From: Streptomyces werraensis
Lineage (GTDB): Bacteria; Actinomycetota; Actinomycetes; Streptomycetales; Streptomycetaceae
Direction: 5' to 3'
DNA: 64,000 bases
Assembly (NCBI GenBank): GCA_014656175.1
Contig: BNBX01000007.1
Span: 365,800-429,799 of the forward strand
The number at the start of each line of letters is the position of its first letter. The first letter of the stretch is position 1. The position numbers were made by a program, and so were the translations under genes. The notes beneath the pieces were generated by a model. The model did no database searches. It had not been told where the DNA came from and saw nothing but the letters and a program-made list of their open reading frames with translations. Below are positions 50,649 to 59,050 of the stretch, in pieces.

Positions 50649-51510
50649 CCGCGTCGGCGACCGCCGCGAGGGCGGGGGAGTCCAGCTTCCACTGCTGCCA
50701 GTACAGGGGCGCGTCGGCCTCCCGTCCCGGTGCGAACACCACGACCCGTCCCGCCCGCAGCAGCGGCACCGCCTGTGCCTCCGGCACCATGCCCCAGCCG
50801 AGCCCCGCCGCCACCGCCTCGGCGAACCCCTCCGACGTCGGCACGTAGTGGCGCAAGGTGCTCGCGCCCGTGCGGTCCCCGGTGAGCCGGCGCACGAAGC
50901 CGTCCTGGAAGTCGTCCCGCCGGTCGAAGACCACCACCGGGGCCGCCGCCACCGACTCCTCCAGCGGCTCCGTCAGCAGCTCCGCGGCGAACTCCGGGCA
51001 CGCCACCGGCAGATAGCGCATGGTTCCCAGGCGCCGTACCGAGCAGCCCGGCACCGGGTCGGGGGAGGAGGTCACGGCGGCCATCACCGTGCCCTCGCGG
51101 AGCAGCGTCGCCGTGTGCGACTCGTCCTCCCGGCGCAGCTCGAAGCAGAGCCGGGACCGGGCGGGCAGCCGGACCAGGGCGTCCAGGAACCAGGTGGCGA
51201 GCGAGTCCGCGTTGACCGCGATCGACACCCGCGTGGGTTCACCGGCGCCGCTCAGCCCCAGCTCCGCGTACGCGTCCCGCTCCAGCCGGGCCACCTGCCT
51301 GGCCAGGCGCACCAGCACCTCGCCGGACTCGGTGGGCCGCACCGGGCGGGTACGCAGCAGCAGCACCCTCCCGGTGCGCTGCTCCAGCGCCTTGACCCGC
51401 TGGCTGACCGCCGAGGGCGTCACGTGCAGCGCGGCGGCCGCCGCGTCGAACGTCCCCTCGTCGACCACCGCGAGCAGCGTCCGTACCTGGTCCAGCGGAA
51501 GGTCCTCCAT
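50614..51510 (-). CDS. LysR-family regulator, ArgP/LysG type
   Basis: 298 residues from ATG 51510. The HTH is DQVRTLLAVVDEGTFDAAAAALHVTPSAVSQRVKALEQRTGRVLLLRT, matching ArgP/LysG, followed by the effector domain (VSIAVNADSLATWFLDAL, where NADS is typical). Divergent from a LysE-type exporter, the standard argP-argO/lysG-lysE layout, in which the regulator senses lysine or arginine and activates export. Confidence 0.9.
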   Translation of the reverse strand: MEDLPLDQVRTLLAVVDEGTFDAAAAALHVTPSAVSQRVKALEQRTGRVLLLRTRPVRPTESGEVLVRLARQVARLERDAYAELGLSGAGEPTRVSIAVNADSLATWFLDALVRLPARSRLCFELRREDESHTATLLREGTVMAAVTSSPDPVPGCSVRRLGTMRYLPVACPEFAAELLTEPLEESVAAAPVVVFDRRDDFQDGFVRRLTGDRTGASTLRHYVPTSEGFAEAVAAGLGWGMVPEAQAVPLLRAGRVVVFAPGREADAPLYWQQWKLDSPALAAVADAVTETAARALHP

Positions 51511-51579
51511 CACACCGGCTAAGGGTACGTAAGAATCATTAGCTGTACTGAACAGGGGGTCCGGCCTAACGTCAACGCC

Positions 51580-52200
51580 ATGACCAGCGCTTTCGCCCCC
51601 GCCTTCGCCGGTTTCGGCACCGGACTGTCCCTCATCGTCGCCATCGGCGCGCAGAACGCCTTCGTGCTGCGCCAGGGGATCCGCAAGGACGCCGTGCTCG
51701 CCGTCGTCGGCATCTGCGCCCTGTCCGACGCGGTCCTCATCGCCCTGGGCGTCGGCGGCGTCGGCGCGGTCGTGGTGGCGTGGCCCGCGGCGCTGACAGT
51801 GGTGGGCTGGATCGGGGGCGTCTTCCTCCTCTGCTACGGCGCCCTGGCCGCGCGCAGAGTGGCGCGCCCGGCCTCCACGGGTCTCGAGGTGGAGGGCGGG
51901 GCGGCGGCCGGGTCGCGGCGCCGGGCCGTGCTCACGTGCCTGGCCCTGACCTGGCTCAACCCGCACGTCTACCTGGACACGGTGTTCCTCGTCGGCTCGG
52001 TCGCCGCCGACCACGGGCCGGCGCGCTGGGCCTTCGGTGCCGGGGCCGCACTGGCCAGCCTCTGCTGGTTCGCCGCGCTCGGCTTCGGAGCACGGCTGCT
52101 GGGCCGCTTCCTGGCCCGCCCGGCCGCCTGGCGGGTGCTGGACGCCCTGGTGGCCGCCACCATGATCGTCCTCGGTGTGGCGCTCATCGCGGGAGCCTGA
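51580..52200 (+). CDS. lysE: LysE/ArgO-family basic amino acid exporter
   Basis: 206 residues from ATG 51580. Six membrane helices; LSLIVAIGAQNAFVLRQGIRKDAVLAVVGICALSDA at the start and LTWLNPHVYLDTVFLVGS later are the LysE signatures. It exports lysine or arginine and is controlled by the divergent ArgP-type regulator. The 69-base intergenic region is AT-rich (TACGTAAGAATCATTAGC) and holds a plausible LysR site. Confidence 0.92.
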   Translation: MTSAFAPAFAGFGTGLSLIVAIGAQNAFVLRQGIRKDAVLAVVGICALSDAVLIALGVGGVGAVVVAWPAALTVVGWIGGVFLLCYGALAARRVARPASTGLEVEGGAAAGSRRRAVLTCLALTWLNPHVYLDTVFLVGSVAADHGPARWAFGAGAALASLCWFAALGFGARLLGRFLARPAAWRVLDALVAATMIVLGVALIAGA

Positions 52201-52271
52201 GGACGCGCCGTCCCGGCGGCCTGCCATAGTGAGTCCCGACCAAGTGGATGTACGCACCAACCAGGACGGTC

Positions 52272-53570
52272 GTGGACACGAGCGAGAGCAGTACCGAGCC
52301 CCGGACACCCGACGTGGAGCGGAAGGGCGGCGGGCCGCGCGGATGGCGCCGCTTCGCCATGGACACCCGTCCGCTGCGCCGCCCCGCCTACCGCCGCCTG
52401 TGGGCCTCCACCGTGGTCACCGCGGTCGGCAGCCAGCTCACCGCCGTCGCGGTGCCCAAGCAGATCTACGACATCACCGGCTCCTCCGCCTGGGTCGGCA
52501 CCGCGAGCCTCGCCGGGCTGCTGCCGCTGATCGTGTTCGCCCTGTGGGGCGGCGCGATCGCCGACAGCATGGACCGCCGCAAGCTGCTGCTGCTCACCAA
52601 CACCGGTATCGCCATCACCTCGCTGCTGTTCTGGGTCCAGGCCTTCGTCGGCCTGGAGTCCGTCTGGACGCTGATGCTGCTGCTCGCCCTGCAGCAGGCC
52701 TTCTGGGGGCTGAACGCGCCCGCCCGCAGCGCCTCCATCGCCCGCCTGGTCCCCGCGGACGAACTGCCCGCCGCCAACGCGCTCGGCTCCACCGTGATGC
52801 AGACCGGGCAGATCGCCGGGCCGCTGCTCGCCGGCGCCCTCATCCCCGTGATCGGGCTGGCCGAGCTGTATCTGATCGACGCCCTCGCGCTGTGCGTCAC
52901 GGTGTGGGCGGTGTACCGGCTGCCCGCCCTGCCGCCGCTCACCGCCGCCAAGGCCGGGAGCGCCGGCCTGCGCGGCGTCCTGGAGGGCTTCCGCTACATC
53001 TCGGGGCACGCCGTCCTGCTGCTGTCGTTCCTCGCCGACATCGTCGCCATGGTCCTCGGCATGCCCCGCGCCCTGTTCCCGCAGCTCGCCTCCGAGACCT
53101 ACGCCTCCTACGGGCAGGGCTTCGCGCTGGGCCTGCTGTTCGCCGCGATCCCGATCGGCGCGGTGCTGGGCGGGCTGTTCTCCGGCACCTTCTCCCGGGC
53201 GCGGCGGCACGGCTGGATGGTGATCGGTTCGGTCGTGGTGTGGGGCCTGGCCGTCGCCGGGTCCGGGCTCAGCGGCAGCCTGTGGCTCGCGGTCGCCTTC
53301 CTCGCTCTCGCCGGGGTCGCCGACATGGTGTCGATGGTGTTCCGCGGGGCGATCCTGCTGTCCGCCGCGACCGACGAGATGCGCGGCCGCATGCAGGGCG
53401 TCTTCACCGTCGTCGTGGCCGGAGGCCCCCGCCTCGCGGACGTCCTGCACGGCACCGCCGGGTCCGCCTTCGGCCCCCGCACCGCCGTCACGGGCGGCGG
53501 GATCCTGGTCGTGGTGGTGATGCTGGCGCTCGCCGCGGCCATGCCGGCACTGCGCCGCTACCGGGTCTGA
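52272..53570 (+). CDS. MFS exporter (EntS/enterobactin-exporter type)
   Basis: 432 residues from GTG 52272, with AGGA six bases upstream; ATG 52248 adds eight residues but has no ribosome site. Twelve membrane helices; RRPAYRRLWASTVVTAVGSQLTAVAVPKQIYDITGSSAWVGTASLAGLLPLIVFALWGGAIADSMDRRKLL and LARLVPADELPAANAL-like sequence are typical of the EntS group of drug and siderophore exporters. No siderophore genes are nearby. Convergent with the Crp-like gene. Confidence 0.88.
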   Translation: MDTSESSTEPRTPDVERKGGGPRGWRRFAMDTRPLRRPAYRRLWASTVVTAVGSQLTAVAVPKQIYDITGSSAWVGTASLAGLLPLIVFALWGGAIADSMDRRKLLLLTNTGIAITSLLFWVQAFVGLESVWTLMLLLALQQAFWGLNAPARSASIARLVPADELPAANALGSTVMQTGQIAGPLLAGALIPVIGLAELYLIDALALCVTVWAVYRLPALPPLTAAKAGSAGLRGVLEGFRYISGHAVLLLSFLADIVAMVLGMPRALFPQLASETYASYGQGFALGLLFAAIPIGAVLGGLFSGTFSRARRHGWMVIGSVVVWGLAVAGSGLSGSLWLAVAFLALAGVADMVSMVFRGAILLSAATDEMRGRMQGVFTVVVAGGPRLADVLHGTAGSAFGPRTAVTGGGILVVVVMLALAAAMPALRRYRV

Positions 53571-53577
53571 CAGCGCC

Positions 53578-54033
53578 CTACAGCACGAAGCCGCGTCGCA
53601 TCGCGTACTGCTCCATCAGCTGGCCGCGGGTCATCTCCAGCCGGTGCGCGAGGACCTCGGCGACACAGCGGACCAGCGACAGCCCGAGGGCGGTGTCCGC
53701 CTCGCACAGCTTCAGCACGGTCGCCGCGTCGAACTCGTAGGCCCGCACCGGGGTGAACGCCAGCGCACCGAAGTCCCATTCGTACGGGGGGAACAGCCAG
53801 GACCAGCCCAGCAGGTCGCCCGCGCCCAGCCCGGCGACGCTGGTCCGCTGCACCTCGTTCAGCCGCTGGTCCAGGGAGACGGCGCCGGAGCGTATGACCC
53901 AGAAGCGGTCGGCGTGCCCTCCGGACTCGAAGATGCGGGTGTCCTCCGGGAAGTACACCTCACGGGCCAGCGTCATCAGGCGGTCGCGCTGGTGGTGGGG
54001 GAGGGCGGTCAGGAGTTTGATCGCTTTGGTCAT
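53578..54033 (-). CDS. Cyclic-nucleotide-binding (Crp/Fnr-type) protein without a DNA-binding domain
   Basis: 151 residues from ATG 54033. Only the Crp-type sensor barrel is present: KLLTALPHHQRDRLMTLAREVYFPEDTRIFESGGHADRFWVIRSGAVSLDQ ... LGAGDLLGWSWLFPPYEWDFGALAFTPVRAYEFDAATVLKLCEADTALG, followed by one long helix. The usual winged HTH is absent, so it cannot act as Crp does. It may bind a ligand or a partner. The histidine kinase of the 36-39 kb operon carries a similar sensor. Confidence 0.85.
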   Translation of the reverse strand: MTKAIKLLTALPHHQRDRLMTLAREVYFPEDTRIFESGGHADRFWVIRSGAVSLDQRLNEVQRTSVAGLGAGDLLGWSWLFPPYEWDFGALAFTPVRAYEFDAATVLKLCEADTALGLSLVRCVAEVLAHRLEMTRGQLMEQYAMRRGFVL

Positions 54034-54171
54034 GGGACGGTGCTCCTCGCCGGGATGCGGTCCGGGTGCTTCCCCTCCCTACTCATTTCAGCCGCTGCCG
54101 CCGTTCGGGGCACCTCGGCGGAGGGAACGGGGCCGGAAAGCTGCGGCCGGCCCGTGCCAGGGCATGAAAAA

Positions 54172-54203
54172 GCCCTGGCTGGACGGGGGAAGCCAGCCAG
54201 GGC
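54172..54203 (-). terminator. Rho-independent terminator for the decarboxylase operon
   Basis: 11-bp perfect stem GCCCTGGCTGG (54172-54182) with CCAGCCAGGGC (54193-54203), 10-base loop. On the minus strand it is followed by TTTTT, a rare complete intrinsic terminator in this window. It lies 95 bases after the decarboxylase stop. Confidence 0.85.
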
Positions 54204-54204
54204 C

Positions 54205-54290
54205 GTAAGCGGTGGTGTCCGGAGGAGTCCTGTCGACTCCGTCACCACGTATGAGTGAACGATAAACCATTCCCCTGGTGTTCGCGTAAT
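54205..54290 (-). other. Structured 3' region, possible small RNA
   Basis: Between the decarboxylase stop and the terminator: GTGGTG (54212-54217) pairs with CACCAC (54243-54248), and inside it GGAGTC-CTGTC-GACTCC pairs (54224-54240). With the terminator this would give a 90-130 base RNA with two hairpins and a U-tail. It could be a 3' UTR-derived small RNA or simply untranslated sequence. Confidence 0.35.
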
Positions 54291-54297
54291 CGGGGGT

Positions 54298-55764
54298 CTA
54301 CGCGACGACCCGCACCGTCTCCAGCTCCGGGTCCGACGGATCCGGCAGATACATTCCCGCCTCCAGGCCCGTCCGCAGATAGCGCAGCACCGGCTCGGTC
54401 AGCCGCTCGCCCGGCAGCACCGCGGGGATCCCCGGCGGGTACGGCGTGATCATCTCCGCCGCGATCCGCCCGGCGGCCTTCTCCGCCGGCACGTCCTCGG
54501 CCGGGCCGAAGAACGCGTCCCTCGGCAGCACCGCCTGCTCCATCCGCAGCTCGTCCGGCTCCGGCACCGCGACCTGAGGGCCGCCGCGCAGCCCGGGCGC
54601 CGCCCGCCCCAGGTCCCGCAGCGCCGACAGCAGCTCGCCGGCGGTCCCGCGGTCGTCGGCGTGGGTGATCTGCGCGCCGATGCGCCGGTGGTCGACCAGA
54701 TGCGCGTCCACCGCCCGGTGCTCGCGCAGCCAGTCCGCCGCCCGGTAGCCCGTGACGCCCAGTCCGCTCAGGTCGATCACGCACGGCAGCGGGTCGAAGT
54801 CGTCCGCGAGACCCGGCCCGCAGTAGTCGTCCCGGCCGTCCACCCGCATGCCGTCGATCTCCTCGACGGCCGCCCGTACCTCGCCCGCCAGCGCCAGGGC
54901 CGACCCCATCAGCTCCTCGCCGCGCAGCGCCATCTGCCGCCGCCAGCCGTCCAGGCCCGCGTAGATCAGCACCGAGGGGCTGGTGGTGCCCAGCAGGTCG
55001 GCGCGCATGCCGAGCAGCGCCGGCGGAACCAGGTCCCCCTGGAGGTGGAACACCGAGCCCTGCTCCAGCCCGCTGCCCATCTTGTGGATGCTGGTCACAC
55101 AGATGTCCGCGCCCGCGTCCATCGCCCACGACGGCAGATCCGGGTGGAAGGGCAGATGCGCGCCCCACGCCTCGTCCACGATCAGCGGGCGCCCGCGCCG
55201 GTGGCACACCTCGACGATGTCCCGCAGCGCCGCCGCCGCACCGTACGGCGTCGGACTGGTCACCAGGGCGCCGCGCGCGTCCGGATGCGCCTCGAAGGCG
55301 TCCTCGAACTCCGCGGCCGACGGGGGATGCGCCAGATGCCGTTCGGCGTCCCACCGCGGCTCCACCCACACCGGCTCGATGCCGGACAGGATCAGTCCGG
55401 AGACCACCGACTTGTGGGCGTCCCGGCCGATCAGCAGCTTCTCGTGCGGTCCCGCGACCGACAGCATCGCCGCCTTCACCGACAGCGAGCTGCCGCACGT
55501 GCTGAAGAAGGTGTGATCGGCGTGCACCGCGTCGGCCATCAGCTCCTGCGCCGACTGCAGCACCCGGCCACGGGTGAGCCGGTCGTCCAGCCCGCCCGTC
55601 GCCAGCACGTCACCCAGGAAGACCGCGTCCCCGAGCAACTCGCGCACCGCCGGATCCGCTCCCCGCGCCTGCTTGTGGCCCGGGGGAGTGAACCCCAGCC
55701 GTCCGTTGCGGTGGTACTCCTCCAGCGCTTCCAGAACCGGTGCCCGGTGGTGATCGGCAGTCAT
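54298..55764 (-). CDS. PLP-dependent Orn/Lys/Arg decarboxylase
   Basis: 488 residues from ATG 55764. Fold type I: LGFTPPGHKQ near the start, TFFSTCGSSLSVKAAM, the Asp of VDEAWGAHLPFHPDLP, and the cofactor lysine in VTSIHKMGSGLEQGS. The C-terminal domain (EKAAGRIAAEMITPYPPGIPAVLPGERL) is the family's small domain. Lacks the N-terminal REC-like wing of E. coli enzymes, so it is the shorter SpeA-like Gram-positive type. Substrate among lysine, arginine and ornithine is not decided. A small gene lies 29 bases upstream on the same strand. Confidence 0.9.
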   Translation of the reverse strand: MTADHHRAPVLEALEEYHRNGRLGFTPPGHKQARGADPAVRELLGDAVFLGDVLATGGLDDRLTRGRVLQSAQELMADAVHADHTFFSTCGSSLSVKAAMLSVAGPHEKLLIGRDAHKSVVSGLILSGIEPVWVEPRWDAERHLAHPPSAAEFEDAFEAHPDARGALVTSPTPYGAAAALRDIVEVCHRRGRPLIVDEAWGAHLPFHPDLPSWAMDAGADICVTSIHKMGSGLEQGSVFHLQGDLVPPALLGMRADLLGTTSPSVLIYAGLDGWRRQMALRGEELMGSALALAGEVRAAVEEIDGMRVDGRDDYCGPGLADDFDPLPCVIDLSGLGVTGYRAADWLREHRAVDAHLVDHRRIGAQITHADDRGTAGELLSALRDLGRAAPGLRGGPQVAVPEPDELRMEQAVLPRDAFFGPAEDVPAEKAAGRIAAEMITPYPPGIPAVLPGERLTEPVLRYLRTGLEAGMYLPDPSDPELETVRVVA

Positions 55765-55793
55765 ACGCCGTCGGGTTCCCGGCTCCTCCGGCG

Positions 55794-56051
55794 TCAATCC
55801 GCCGAGCCCTTCACGGCCGTGTCGCCGGGCGTCGCGTGCTTGCCCGGCGTCAGGATCTCGTCCAGCACCCGCAGCACCACGCCGTAGGCCACCGTGCGGA
55901 TCTCGGCGTCCCGCGCCTCGGCGGGGTCCTTCGGGCCCTCCCGGCCCAGCCGTTCGCCCCGGCCTCGCCAGGCCCGTTCCTCCTGGGCCGCACAGGCCCG
56001 CGCCCGCTGGATCCGCCGCAGCAGTTCGTCCGAGTCCACCACATCCGTCAT
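55794..56051 (-). CDS. Small charged protein of unknown function
   Basis: 85 residues from ATG 56051. Helical and highly charged (SDELLRRIQRARACAAQEERAWRGRGERLGREGPKDPAEARDAEIRTVAYGVVLRVLDEIL). No family recognised. It is 29 bases upstream of the decarboxylase gene and probably in the same transcript. Divergent from the anti-sigma gene at 56198. Confidence 0.6.
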   Translation of the reverse strand: MTDVVDSDELLRRIQRARACAAQEERAWRGRGERLGREGPKDPAEARDAEIRTVAYGVVLRVLDEILTPGKHATPGDTAVKGSAD

Positions 56052-56197
56052 GGGGCCCGGGTACCCGCTGTGGGCGTGCGGTCACGGGGCGGGCGGGAAA
56101 CGGCCCGGGAGGTTTGCCCGAACCGTGACAGGTGAGCCGAAAAGGGAGATCCGAGGCGAAACCGCCTGGCGCTGTCACCGACCCGAGGAGTCGCCAC

Positions 56198-56641
56198 ATG
56201 AGCGAGGAGCACCTCACCGAACCCGTTGTCCACACGCCCGGCGACCGGCCCGCCGGGCAGCCGTGCCCGTCCCGGCCCGCCGAGGTGCGCGAGGCCGTGC
56301 TGCGGGCGGTGGCCGAACGCTGTCTGGCCACCCGTACCCCGTGTGACACCGAGGCGCTGGCAGACGCCCTGCTCGTCGCCTCCGAGCTCACCACCAACGC
56401 CATCCTGCACGGCGGGGGAGTCACCGGCTTCGAGGTCGACGTCGACGGCCCCGGCGTCACGTTGTCCGTCAGCGACCGCAGCGACGCCCTCCCCGTCGCC
56501 GTGCCGGCCGTCGACGGGGAGGGCCGGCGCCGCCCCGGCGGTCATGGCTGGCCCATCGTGTGCCGGCTGGCCCGCGACGTCCGGGTGTCCGACCTGCCCG
56601 CCGGCGGCAAGCGGATCACCGCCCTCGTCTCCCTGGTCTGA
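56198..56641 (+). CDS. ATP-binding anti-sigma/RsbW-like protein
   Basis: 147 residues from ATG 56198, with GAGGAG seven bases upstream; the upstream ATG at 56132 has none. HATPase domain: VASELTTNAILHGG (N-box), LSVSDRSDALP (G1 region) and GGHGWPIVCRLARDVRV (G2). GHKL anti-sigma type. It precedes sigM by 219 bases in the same direction, so SigM is the likely target, although other SigB-class factors are possible. Confidence 0.85.
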   Translation: MSEEHLTEPVVHTPGDRPAGQPCPSRPAEVREAVLRAVAERCLATRTPCDTEALADALLVASELTTNAILHGGGVTGFEVDVDGPGVTLSVSDRSDALPVAVPAVDGEGRRRPGGHGWPIVCRLARDVRVSDLPAGGKRITALVSLV

Positions 56642-56860
56642 GGCGGCCCGGGCGCCCTTCCGCCCCCCGGCGGAGGTCCGCGGCAATTTCCGCGAAGAAG
56701 CGGAGTTTGTTCTACCGGGCCGGGGGCAATCGGAGGTTCGTGCTTCGGACCGGAGGCGCACCGGCGGGAGTGGTACGACCGCACCGGGACCCCTCCGTGC
56801 GTCCCCGCGACGACCACCCCGCGGTAGATCCCTGAAACCACCGTTCGGGAGCTGAACCGC

Positions 56861-57715
56861 ATGCTCATTGACACGTCCGCCCCACGTCCCGGCTCCTCCG
56901 GAACGACCCCCGCCGCGACCCGCCGGCGGCACGACGACGCCCCCGACACCACGACGCTCTTCTCACGGCTGGCGGCCCTCGAGGACGGGCCCGAGCGGGA
57001 CGCCGTCCGGGACGAGCTCGTCACCGCCTGGCTGCCCATGGCCCACCGGATCGCCGGCCGCTTCCGCGACCGCGGCGAGTCCATCGAGGACCTGCGCCAG
57101 GTCGCGGCCCTCGGCCTGGTCAAGGCCATCGACCGGTTCGACCCGAGCCGAGGGGCCTTCGAGAGCTACGCCGTCCCCACCATCACCGGCGAGGTCAAGC
57201 GCCACTTCCGGGACCGGATGTGGGCGCTGCGCGTGCCCCGCCGGATCCAGGAACTGCGCAACAAGGTGCGCGTCGCCCGCCGCGAGCTCACCCAGAACCC
57301 CGGCAGCCCCGAGCCGTCCGTGGCGGACATCGCCGCCCACACCGGGCTGACCGAGGAAGAGGTGTCCGCGGGCATGGAGGCGCTGGAGAGCTTCAGCACC
57401 CTGTCCCTGGACGCCGAACTCTCCACCGACGACGACGGCTACAGCCTCGCCGACACCCTCGGCGCCTCCGACTCCTCCTACGACGTGGTGGTCGACCGCG
57501 AATCGGCCAAGGAGGGGCTGCGGCGCCTGCCGGAGCGGGAGCGCGCCATCCTCTACATGCGCTTCTTCGAGGACATGACCCAGAGCCGTATCGCCGACCG
57601 GCTGGGCATCTCCCAGATGCACGTCTCCCGCCTGATCAGCCGCAGCTGTGCCCGTGTGCGCGCCGACGTGCTCGGGCAGCGCTCCGCCCGCGGCGGCGGC
57701 CGGCCCACCGCCTGA
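56861..57715 (+). CDS. sigM: SigB-class RNA polymerase sigma factor SigM
   Basis: 284 residues from ATG 56861, with GGGAG upstream. Regions 2 (LVTAWLPMAHRIAGRFRDRGESIEDLRQVAALGLVKAIDRFDPSRGAFESYAVPTITGEVKRHFRDRMWALRVPRR), 3 and 4 (RIADRLGISQMHVSRLISRSCARVRADVL) are complete. This matches SigM of S. coelicolor by position and type (recalled). Members of this class respond to osmotic and other stresses. Two small genes follow within 80 bases, up to a strong terminator. Confidence 0.88.
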   Translation: MLIDTSAPRPGSSGTTPAATRRRHDDAPDTTTLFSRLAALEDGPERDAVRDELVTAWLPMAHRIAGRFRDRGESIEDLRQVAALGLVKAIDRFDPSRGAFESYAVPTITGEVKRHFRDRMWALRVPRRIQELRNKVRVARRELTQNPGSPEPSVADIAAHTGLTEEEVSAGMEALESFSTLSLDAELSTDDDGYSLADTLGASDSSYDVVVDRESAKEGLRRLPERERAILYMRFFEDMTQSRIADRLGISQMHVSRLISRSCARVRADVLGQRSARGGGRPTA

Positions 57716-57765
57716 ACCCTCTCCGCCCCGCACCGCCCGCACCGTCCGCCAGGAAAGCGAGTCCC

Positions 57766-57990
57766 ATGCTCAAGCCCGACCCCACCGTGCTGCGCCGTCT
57801 CGTCGACGAGTACGAGACCCTGACGGCGGCCCCGGCGACCGCTCCCGAGTCGCGGATCGCCGACCTGGCCTACACCCTGTGCGTGTCGACCGGTACCCGG
57901 GACGTGGGCAGGGCGCTCGCCACGGCCCGCGCCTGGCTGGCGCAGGACGGACGCGACACCGCCGCGGCGGCCGCACCGGCCGCCGTGTGA
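57766..57990 (+). CDS. DUF5133-type small protein
   Basis: 74 residues from ATG 57766, with AGGAAAGCG upstream. LKPDPTVLRRLVDEYETL, then RIADLAYTLCVSTGTRDVGRALATARAWL: this is the DUF5133 pattern, a streptomycete family of unknown function that is often found beside SigB-class sigma genes, as here. 50 bases after sigM. Confidence 0.75.
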   Translation: MLKPDPTVLRRLVDEYETLTAAPATAPESRIADLAYTLCVSTGTRDVGRALATARAWLAQDGRDTAAAAAPAAV

Positions 57991-58018
57991 CCCGACGCAG
58001 GAAGGGAACCCGAGGCCC

Positions 58019-58450
58019 ATGAGCGAATCCGAGTTCACCCCGGAGAACCGCCCCGTGGACGTGTATCTCGACCTGCTGCGGGTGCGGATGGACACGGAGG
58101 ACTACCGGCTTCTGCTCCGTGTGGTGGAGCCGGTCCTCGAAGCCATCGACGAGCACCGCCTGTCGGGCCTCGACCTCGCGCTGGACGGCGGGGACGAGGA
58201 ACTCCCCCAGGAGGTCCGCGACGAGGCCGCCCTGGTCATCGCCACGGCGGTCACCGGCCGCCTGGACAACGAGGTGGTCGAGCTCGACGTCGACGACGAC
58301 ACCGGGCCGGTGCGGGTGGTCACCGACGCGGAGACCGCGGCGGACCCCTCCCGGCTGGGCGAGATCGCCGGCATCATCCGCGACCGCCACCGCCAGAACG
58401 AGGAGCTGCGAGGCATCGCCGAGGCCAGCGGCCTCCCCACGGACTTCTGA
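58019..58450 (+). CDS. Acidic protein of unknown function
   Basis: 143 residues from ATG 58019, preceded by AGGAAGGG and GAGG. Very acidic (DGGDEELPQEVRDEAALVIATAVTGRLDNEVVELDVDDDTGPVRVVTDAETAADPSRLGEIAGIIRDRHRQNEELRGIAEASGL). No family recognised. 28 bases after the DUF5133 gene, so the last gene of the sigM transcript, ended by a strong terminator. Confidence 0.7.
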   Translation: MSESEFTPENRPVDVYLDLLRVRMDTEDYRLLLRVVEPVLEAIDEHRLSGLDLALDGGDEELPQEVRDEAALVIATAVTGRLDNEVVELDVDDDTGPVRVVTDAETAADPSRLGEIAGIIRDRHRQNEELRGIAEASGLPTDF

Positions 58451-58470
58451 ACCACCTCCCTCCCCCTCAC

Positions 58471-58508
58471 CGCCGGGGCCCCGGATCTTCTGATCCGGGG
58501 CCCCGGCG
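58471..58508 (+). terminator. Strong terminator of the sigM operon
   Basis: 17-bp perfect stem CGCCGGGGCCCCGGATC (58471-58487) with its complement (58492-58508) and a 4-base loop TTCT, 20 bases after the last stop. Confidence 0.9.
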
Positions 58509-59050
58509 CCGTACGCGCACCGCCTCGCGGCTGGCCCCGTGCCCCGGCGCCGGGGTCCGGCGCCACGGACCCGCGACCCGGCGCCCGCGGGAGCGCGACT
58601 GCGTGCGGGGGTTGAGCCCGTTCGCGCGGTGCGCCCGGCCGGCGCGCTCCCGTCGACCGGCCCGACGCCCCGGCTTCGGTGCCCCGGCCGGCGGGGCGGT
58701 CCGCTTCGGCACGGTGCTCGCAGCTCACGGTGCCCGGCCGTCGGCGGGCACGGGGCTCGGGCGGGCGCGTCGCCTCCCGACAGCCTCCGGCGCTCCGGCC
58801 CGGAGCGGCTCAGCCAGGCGGTGGCGGGCTCCGCCCGCCCCAGGACGTCTCCGTTACGGCACCGGACCGCTGCCAGGCACGCGGTGCGCCGACACCGCCG
58901 TCACGGCACACGGCACCCCGGCCGAGCACGCCGCGGCCAGGCCGCAGCCATGGTCGTGTGCCGAAGCCGCCACCCGAGCCGGCTGTCCGGCCTCCCGGTA
59001 CCTCCGCGGCCGCACCACCGTCTCTTCGGGCCGGCACGGCGCGCGCAGGC
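58509..59050. other. About 540 bases without a credible gene
   Basis: Between the sigM-operon terminator and the 3' end of the FUSC gene. Reading frames here are Arg/Pro/Ala/Gly-rich on both strands, with no start preceded by a ribosome site and no recognisable product. There is no repeat or RNA gene that I can see. Unusually long for this dense window; it could be a decayed gene or the 3' side of a deletion. Confidence 0.6.

Noticed and set aside
51523..51528. GGGTAC before lysE as another SigB-class promoter
   Set aside because: No GNNT occurs 14-16 bases upstream on the plus strand.
56059..56066. GGGTACCC between the 85-residue gene and the anti-sigma gene as a SigB-class promoter
   Set aside because: No -35 element at the right distance in either direction; part of a GGGCCCGGGTACCC run.
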